64,000 nt of DNA from Antedon mediterranea (Eukaryota > Echinodermata > Crinoidea > Comatulida > Antedonidae): contig NC_092672.1 in the NCBI RefSeq assembly GCF_964355755.1, forward strand, positions 22,006,501 to 22,070,500. The letters run 5' to 3'. The notes below the pieces were generated by a model that was not told where the DNA came from, ran no database searches, and saw nothing but the letters and a program-made list of their open reading frames with translations. Position numbers and translations under genes: made by a program. Positions 60,601-64,000 of the stretch are shown here, one piece after another. Position 1 is the first letter of the stretch; each line of letters starts with the position of its first letter.

Positions 60601-60890
60601 AGCAATATAAATTTTGATCTGATTTCTGGAAAGTTATGGTGTTTTAGGAATTTATATTCATACATACAGACATATTCACACAATGATTATCAACAACTAT
60701 GATAATTATGCTATTTATCCTAAATTTATATCATAATTTGAAAAAAAAAGAAACTTCTCTTCAACGATTTAGATTTAGATTGTCAGAGGATAATTTCAAA
60801 CAGTTAATTGCAGACTTTGCAAAATGGTTTGATGATCGTGGTCTCCTTAAAAGGCTACAAGTTCTATGCATAGAAATAGTAGATGATTGA
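33635..60890 (+). CDS. Ankyrin-ROC-COR protein (ROCO family GTPase) with Thr/Ser/Pro-rich tail; 5' end not found
   Basis: Coding exons, all GT/AG and phase-consistent (843 codons with stop): 33635-33733, 46164-46274, 48639-48749, 50053-50137, 51004-51166, 51553-51653, 52009-52077, 52189-52319, 53846-53935, 54040-54228, 55529-55771, 56193-56387, 56572-56712, 56803-57090, 57297-57377, 57469-57679, 58153-58206, 58859-58903, 60216-60260, 60814-60890. Domains in order are three ankyrin repeats, a ROC GTPase with P-loop, COR, a Cys-containing region and a repetitive tail. ROCO proteins use GTP-dependent ROC-COR modules as signalling switches; ankyrin-ROC-COR is also the non-kinase part of DAPK1. 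No kinase is seen. The 33635 exon is 12.4 kb from the next, so its membership is less certain, and the last exon is a choice among possible acceptors. Confidence 0.75.
34160..34700. repeat. Diverged dispersed repeat (pair with 39685-40180)
   Basis: Both regions share, in order, AATGATCAAAGATGCTAGTTG, CATACTCTC.TTTATT, CCAACTC..CCACC, TGTAATTATTTTTTCCATA and TAG.TGATGATTT, with many differences between. Old copies of one non-coding element lying in the first intron of the ROCO gene. Confidence 0.55.
34701..37035. other. Intronic AT-rich DNA, no feature supported
   Basis: Part of the 12.4 kb first visible intron. A moderately GC-richer patch at 36000-36120 was checked for tRNA structure and none was found. 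Confidence 0.45.
37040..38240 (-). pseudogene. Decayed LINE reverse transcriptase
   Basis: The minus strand shows, in the right order but with frame breaks, a connection region with ISETEVLNIINNLNSSKG, the catalytic block FLDLSKTFDVVNHDIF, YADN in place of YADD, and a C-terminal HYCNIVWGG. It is a CR1/Jockey-type LINE that is long dead. Confidence 0.7.
38565..38835 (+). repeat. Local duplication, 75-bp direct repeats about 190 bp apart
   Basis: GAAATAGGTAAATGATCAGA and about 55 further bases occur at about 38569 and 38757 with only a few changes. A CpG-containing segment with TGTGACGTCACA lies between them. Confidence 0.65.
39330..39580. repeat. Inverted copy of the MITE at 50454-50789
   Basis: Shares in reverse orientation AACCAAAAACCCATTG, GGATAACTATTATGTTACAT, AATGGCA.ATTCAACAAA and TTTCAGGGGGACA with 50460-50660. 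Its outer ends are degraded. Confidence 0.65.
40273..40390. repeat. Dispersed short repeat (pair with 32837-32945)
   Basis: Contains GTCGGTCGGTAGGTCGGTCG and the shared end TGCAGCCATGTATATGGCCT; see the partner copy. Confidence 0.65.
40850..40970 (+). mobile_element. LINE/SINE 3' end with (AATTG)n tail
   Basis: GAGGCTACGAGGATGCTTGT, then TTGAATAAATGTTATTGAATTG and repeated AATTG units to about 40965. The end type is as in L2/CR1-derived repeats. Confidence 0.5.
41528..42360 (+). repeat. Dispersed repeat copy 2 (unsplit except for a MITE)
   Basis: The outer parts match 1-207 and 8711-8945, giving a unit of about 490 bp without the 341-bp foldback element at 41694-42034. It serves as the near-empty-site reference for the insertion at 212-8706, although bases around the junction (42095-42122) have diverged. 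Confidence 0.75.
41694..42034. mobile_element. 341-bp foldback MITE
   Basis: A perfect 25-bp inverted repeat (CTTATAACACAAGAATCTCC.. at 41694-41718 and its reverse complement at 42010-42034). Imperfect complementarity continues inward (41770-41830 against 41905-41965), so nearly the whole element can fold into one hairpin. TTATAA at the ends is palindromic, so the exact target duplication (TA or TTATAA) is not resolvable. Confidence 0.85.
42365..46160. other. Intronic AT-rich DNA, no feature supported
   Basis: Right part of the first visible ROCO intron. Only chance open frames without splice context were seen. Confidence 0.45.
46827..47648. mobile_element. Harbinger-like element with Myb-type ORF, non-autonomous
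   Basis: Terminal inverted repeats GGCCCTGTTTCTGCTGCC (left) and GGGCCTGTTTCTGCTGC (right end reversed), with AAT or CAAT on both sides (46823-46826 and 47649-47652). GGGCCTGTTT-like ends, a 3-bp duplication and a Myb/SANT-like second protein fit PIF/Harbinger. The subterminal zones (46850-47055 and 47568-47625) are packed with ATACCGTATTTT in both orientations. No DDE transposase is present. It lies in a ROCO intron. Confidence 0.8.
47142..47439 (+). pseudogene. Myb/SANT-like DNA-binding protein of a Harbinger element, frameshifted
   Basis: A Met-Trp-Ser-Glu-Asp start at 47142 opens a trihelix/Myb-like domain but meets TAA at 47193. The domain goes on in another frame: GNKRDNHIYKDISKKIKQ, then LSPKQVNSKLKSLRKQYN and CPHYNVF. 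This matches the second (DNA-binding) protein of PIF/Harbinger transposons, which normally works with the transposase at the ends. The frame change near 47190 implies that this copy is dead. Confidence 0.7.
49035..49160. repeat. Degenerate AGCTAATGTAGAAA repeat
   Basis: Four to five imperfect copies of CAGCTAATGTAGAAAC-like words. The same word recurs at 58555-58585, 58955-58985 and 60318-60345 in later introns of the same gene. Confidence 0.5.
49250..49490. repeat. Degenerate minisatellite, about 20-25 bp unit
   Basis: Repeated words of the form GACCACCTCTCTTAAG and ACCTCTTGTAAG across 240 bases in a ROCO intron. No coding function is suggested. Confidence 0.6.
49595..49840 (+). repeat. Three near-identical tandem copies of an 82-bp unit
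   Basis: AAAGCTCACTCATATTATGG starts at 49595, 49677 and 49759. Copies differ at one or two bases, so the expansion is recent. Confidence 0.9.
50454..50789. mobile_element. 336-bp TA-flanked MITE
   Basis: Starts TTAAAGATG and ends CATCTTTAA between TA dinucleotides (50452-50453, 50790-50791). Further inverted words are GTCCCCC (left) and GGGGGAC (right). A reversed partial copy is at 39330-39580. TA duplication suggests the Tc1/mariner group. Confidence 0.7.
51004..54228 (+). other. ROC GTPase exons
   Basis: The P-loop is FLGKEGAGKTSC (exon 51004-51166). The switch I/G2 region is STDGIVTTTVF (51553-51653). G3 is WDYAGQLDYY (52189-52319), with the DxxG-Gln form typical of Ras-like ROC domains. 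The hydrophobic strand is SYCVAFNVMDN (53846-53935). G4 is VATHMDK (54040-54228), the T-H-x-D variant usual in ROCO proteins. All key guanine-nucleotide contacts are present, so GTP binding is likely. Confidence 0.85.
52440..53840. other. ROCO intron, no feature supported
   Basis: Contains two diverged copies of CACGTGTATCAA-GCGAGCT-AA (53073 and 53137) and otherwise non-coding sequence. Confidence 0.45.
54790..54915 (+). other. Possible alternative 42-codon exon inside the ROC region
   Basis: An open phase 0-0 segment between TTTTGAATTGCAG and a GTGAGT donor sits between the G4 exon and the 55529 exon, which would otherwise join directly. Its translation is Cys-rich with DILYCKPLIMMITEITQLDL. 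Insertion would lengthen the linker after the G4 motif without changing frame. It is not a normal ROC segment, so it may be an alternative or pseudo-exon. Confidence 0.4.
54960..55200. repeat. Imperfect tandem repeat with AAATCCAAGAT words
   Basis: Two units of about 165 bp share CCAAGAT..C, AAAATCC/TTCAAAAT, AAATTGTATTTATA and TATTAAATG. Intronic. Confidence 0.5.
55258..55435 (-). mobile_element. LINE/SINE 3' end with (AATG)n tail
   Basis: On the minus strand: AAGAGGGACTACAGCGACAA, then CAATAAATGTTTCTAG and AATG units to about 55258. The pattern is typical of CR1/L2-group 3' ends. Confidence 0.5.
55529..57090 (+). other. COR-domain exons
   Basis: Four exons cover the end of ROC and the C-terminal-of-Roc region. 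It starts VMKMYKKMFDKMEG, then MYMVDNT, then VSRLGTKCEISKERLATAIE with YMNDIGIILH, a standard COR signature. It continues with FEIFTEEMKTFGLLFEKSE and VPESNRVFLVPSRMQ, the usual COR dimerisation half. The 56572 exon uses the acceptor GTGCTGTAG; the stronger acceptor 21 bases upstream would add an in-frame TAG. Confidence 0.8.
55866..56104. mobile_element. 240-bp foldback MITE
   Basis: The left arm TTTTTTTTTCAGGACGAATG and TGGGCA is mirrored by TGCCCACGTTCGTCCTGAAA on the right, with poly-T and poly-A spacers and CCTGG outside. It sits in the intron between the 55529 and 56193 exons. Confidence 0.65.
58152..58481 (+). repeat. Coding tandem repeat, five units of 66 bp
   Basis: Each unit encodes 22 residues of the type DTPDDTTTPVAIISSLSSG followed by QLI. 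Units 2-5 are almost identical. Every unit contains CAG/GTCAGT, a good splice donor. The exon can therefore end after unit 1 (58206, phase 1, joining the mini-exon at 58859) or after later units, or read through to TAA at 58494-58496 as an alternative C-terminus. Confidence 0.85.
58859..58903 (+). other. Mini-exon encoding a TTTPLATSSLRTG unit
   Basis: A 45-base phase 1-1 exon (acceptor TTTTGTATAG, donor CAG/GTTAGT). It has a near-identical duplicate at 60216-60260 and is related in sequence to the 58153-58206 exon, showing tail growth by exon duplication. Confidence 0.7.
59417..59790 (+). repeat. Three tandem copies of a 124-bp unit
   Basis: TCTATGTTTTTGTAGCCTCT recurs at 59421, 59545 and 59669 (CTCC variant in the third) with matching sequence in between. 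Another full copy and a partial one lie at 61045-61208, the last cut by a LINE insertion. Confidence 0.9.
59918..60170 (-). mobile_element. LINE/SINE 3' end with GAATT-type tail
   Basis: On the minus strand: AAAAGGGTCCTGCGAAAACA, ATGCAGGATCCTTGCCATCA, then GAGTAAATAAATGTGAATTG and AATTC at the end. L2/CR1-like 3' terminus. Confidence 0.5.
60216..60260 (+). other. Duplicated mini-exon, second copy
   Basis: A 45-base phase 1-1 exon starting with Glu-Thr-Gln in place of Asp-Thr-Leu, otherwise the same as 58859-58903. It lies in the second copy of a segmental duplication. Confidence 0.7.
60814..60890 (+). other. Candidate last exon of the ROCO gene
   Basis: Acceptor GTTAATTGCAG followed by DFAKWFDDRGLLKRLQVL and a TGA at 60888-60890. 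It joins the preceding mini-exon in phase 1. The open frame extends upstream (RFRLSEDNFKQLIA), so a longer exon in another phase is possible. The helical sequence could be part of a small interaction domain that I cannot name. Confidence 0.45.
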
Positions 60891-61208
60891 TATATAAACA
60901 ATGAGCTGTAATAATACCAACAATAATGAAACTATTAAGGAATACTTTACATACATGTACTAATACAGCTTATGAGTTTTCTGTCTGATTAAAATGAATA
61001 TCATGACAAAAAGAGTAACTGTCACAAACACACTTTTTTGCCGAATCATATCTCTATGTTTCTTTATCTACCCACTAGACTAAACTACTTATTGTACAAT
61101 ATATAGCATCTGATGGATCATGTAGATATGGAAGGCAACAAACAACTGACATACACCATTTTAAATCTCTATGTTTTTGTAGCCTCTTTATCTACTCGCA
61201 CTAGATAA

Positions 61209-64000
61209 TAATAATAATAATAATAATAATTTATTGGAAACTTCACTTTTACAACAGTGGCACACTTTGATGATAAAGGTGCGTCCAAATAATAACATAC
61301 AAGAATAAATAAAATTATTAACTTAAAAATAAATCAAAATGAATGAATGAAATACAAAACATAACTCTTACAAAAACAAAAACAAATAAGTAAATACTTT
61401 AAATCAAAATAAATAAATAAAACAAACTTAAGAGGAATAAAAATAAATAAAAATGTTTAGATACACACAGAATAAATAATAAAATTAATTTCATGGTATG
61501 AATCAAAACAAAGAGTATAACAGTGTGTGTAATACTCAACACTAAGGCATAATAAATAAAATAAAAAGACAAAGATTACTAAACAGAAATCACACAAAAG
61601 TTGAAAAGCAATTCAAAACACAACAGCATTGACATTACAAGTTTAAAAGAGCACAACGTTTCTTCCATAAAGATTTAGCCAATGATTTACAAAATTTGTC
61701 GATTGAAGTCTTAATAATATTATCAAATAAATCATGGACATTGCCTAGAATAAGAAGTTTTTTTTTTAATAAATCTAAATTTTGAAAATAATCAAAGAGA
61801 TAAAAAAGATTAGATTCCAAAAGTTCTTGTTGGAATTTAGCGATTTGGTTTTTTTTTCTCTTCTTCTAGAGTGGTACATGTTAGGAGAAAGTGCATAATG
61901 GTTTCTTCTTCATTTCTGTTGCACAATTTACAACAACCATTAGCATTAGGGTCATTTGACCATTTAGATGTTTTTCTTTCAAGGGGAAGGGTGTTTGATC
62001 GCAGCTTAAATTTTAACGATTCTCCTTCAAAGTCAATTTTATCAAGTAGATACTGTTCATGTTTTGGTTCATTTTTTATATACATATAATGTTCAATTGA
62101 CGTTTTACATTTACCGTCTCAACCCAATACGAGAGAGCTAGATTTTCATAATTATTTTTGTATTGGAAGCCCAGTTGGCATCAAAGTTATCATTACCATT
62201 TCGAATATCAGAAAAAATATCATGTGTACCACAATTATCAATGATATTTCGAACACAATGGAATTTTAAATGATAGATCATTAAAGTTCTCTGTCAATTT
62301 AACTAGTGTTTTCAGTAATATCCTATGCCAACGTTCATCTTTCATCCTTAAAATTCTTTCCATATAATTAATTCTATTTACATTTTGAATATATGAGATT
62401 TTTGACCACCCAAGTTCCCCATAAAGAGTAGCACAAGGGGTATTCCTAGAGGCCTTAAGGATAAACCTTGCCATTTGTAATTGTAGTCTTTCAATTCTTT
62501 CACAATCACTTTTGCTACCAACCCAAATAGTACTATCATAATTTATTGATGGAAGTGCAATTGTTCGCCAGAGGATATCACCATAATATACTCTATTAAA
62601 ATTGTTTAAATTACCAATTATGGCTTTTATATAGCCTATGAGTCGGTTACATTTTTGTATAATAATATTCTACATGGCTATGGTCATTTGCACCTCTTGA
62701 TATCATTACACCTAGATATTTATACGTTTCACACTCAGTTATCGACTGGTCTCCTAATTTCCATAACTTTTGTTTATCTATTTTCTTACCTACAACAAGT
62801 ACATTTGATTTAGTTGGGTTAAATAGCATTTTCCAATCAATGGCAAATTTTGCAGTTAGTTGTAACATGTGAGTCATTTATTGCTCATTTTCAGCTAATA
62901 GCACAATATCATCTGCCCAGAAAAGGGCTCCTTGCCATACGTTATTAATATGAACTCCTATATCATTTAATTTTAGAATTTTTGTGAGCTCATTGATAAA
63001 TATACAAAACAGAATAGGAGATAGCACACATCCCTGTCTAACTCTTTGTTCAATTGAAAATTCATTAGTTACAGTATCCCCAAATTTTACTTTCCCTTTG
63101 ATATTTGCACACATGTTATCAATAATTCTCCACAAACGCCCTCTTATTCCTATATTCCATATGGCTTTCAGGAGCCCATCTCCAAACGGAATCAAATGCC
63201 TTTCGGAAGTCCAGGAAAGCTAGATAGGTGTTTTTTCCTTCTTTTTTTCTTAAAGCAGTTATACTTTTAATTACAAATGGTCCTCACACCTATGATCTTT
63301 CCTGAAACCACCCTGGACTTCCGTCAATTCATTATCACTTTCCAAATAGTTTGATACATTCATAGCAATTACTCTATTAAATAATTTTGATACACAAGAT
63401 GTAAGAGAGATTCCACGATAATTGTTCAAATCTCTCTTATCACCATGTTTAAAGATTGGAATAATTAAACTTAAATTCCAGTCTTCTGGTGGGTGTTCAA
63501 AAAGGATGATTCTATTAAATAAATCTAACAGAGATTTTACCATAATATGACCACCATTTTTTTAAAGTTCATTAGTAATGTTATCTTTCCCTGGAGATTT
63601 AAAATTTTTTTGCAAATACTTAATACATATTTTATACTTTCAATATCAATAGAAATATCACATAGAGGATCTGTAGCCTCATCCTCATCTCTGAACAAGA
63701 CTTGTTTCTAATGTTTTGTATACAGTTCTCAGTCATGTATACATTATTATTGAATGTATTATTTTTAGAATTACTTAGCGATTCCCAATAGTTTCTTAAT
63801 GTTTTGGCTTTTTCTTCAACGCTAGTAACAACTTGTTCCGACCCTGGAACAAAATCAGTATTTTGTTTGTTAAACTTTGACCCCCTAATTGTTTGCCAGA
63901 ATTCCTTACAATTTTTACCTCCTTTGTTTGCAATAACAATTGATTTATCTACCCTCATTTCTAATATCTTTTGTTTTATCAAATTCTTAGCAAACAACCG
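61209..64000 (-). mobile_element. Decayed non-LTR retrotransposon, continues past the window
   Basis: The minus strand runs 5' to 3' from beyond 64000 to an (ATT)n tail at 61209-61232. Segments in order are a pre-RT linker with NCKEFWQTIRGSKF (63632-63997), NYRGISLTSCVSKLFNRV and QGGFRKDHRCEDHL (63271-63543), RQGCVLSPILFCIFINEL and FWADDIVLLAE (62878-63195), TKSNVLVVGKK and YKYLGVMIS (62647-62877), and a C-terminal zinc-knuckle-like CCKLCNRNEEETIMHFLLTC (61837-62085). Frame changes between segments show that it is dead. F-x-ADD and the terminal finger separate it from the CR1-like LINE at 712-7590. It inserted into a copy of the 124-bp repeat. Confidence 0.85.

Larger units (their letters stand above)
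58851..61050 (+). repeat. Segmental tandem duplication carrying a mini-exon
   Basis: The sequence from 58851 to about 59420 (mini-exon, GTTAGTTGATTATCATTAG, GATCCTTGGATAGGGTAGTG and onward) is repeated from about 60208 to 61050 with high identity. The second copy has small insertions and the candidate last-exon region. Confidence 0.85.

Overview
The window is AT-rich, intron-dense animal DNA. Short exons with GT/AG junctions, large introns, many nested transposons of animal types and frequent AGGCCTAGGCCTAG-like palindromic simple sequence all point to a metazoan. I lean to a marine invertebrate, possibly an echinoderm or other deuterostome, but nothing in the sequence fixes the species.

Layout. 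(1) 1-8945: a stack of nested mobile elements. A dispersed repeat (second copy at 41528-42360) is split by an 8.5 kb TTAA-flanked insertion (212-8706). That insertion contains a 5'-truncated CR1/L2-like LINE on the minus strand (about 712-7590), and the LINE reading frame is broken by a young, apparently complete Ty3/gypsy LTR retrotransposon (1276-6071). (2) 9180-10960: a 69-73 bp minisatellite interrupted by a 922 bp TIR element. (3) 11085-17806: a LINE 3' end interrupted by a 6.1 kb P-like DNA transposon (11516-17612) with 32 bp perfect TIRs. It carries two convergent transposase-type genes and has itself been hit by a 765 bp long-TIR element and a 1.38 kb TTAA element. (4) 17807-25230: AT-rich DNA with a hAT transposase fossil and little else. 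(5) 26232-30476: the most notable gene, an 11-coding-exon gene whose predicted splicing is in phase throughout and gives 896 residues. Its N-terminus has the cysteine/histidine layout of the RAG1 N-terminal region (zinc-binding region, C3HC4 RING, following zinc finger). It is joined to a DDE-transposase-like core with RAG1/Transib-type landmarks. (6) 33635-60890: a large gene on the plus strand encoding ankyrin repeats, a ROC GTPase, a COR domain and a Thr/Ser/Pro-rich tail made from tandem coding repeats and duplicated mini-exons (ROCO family). Its introns hold MITEs, a Harbinger-like element, minisatellites and LINE remains. (7) 61209-64000: a decayed LINE on the minus strand, running off the window.

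How the parts relate. Only two host-type genes are visible, and both have modular architectures known from recombination or immune/signalling families. The RAG1-like gene combines a RAG1-type N-terminus with a transposase core. No RAG2-like kelch gene and no flanking TIRs were seen. The rest of the window records at least seven transposon superfamilies, several of them with readable boundaries and target-site duplications, so relative insertion order can be reconstructed.
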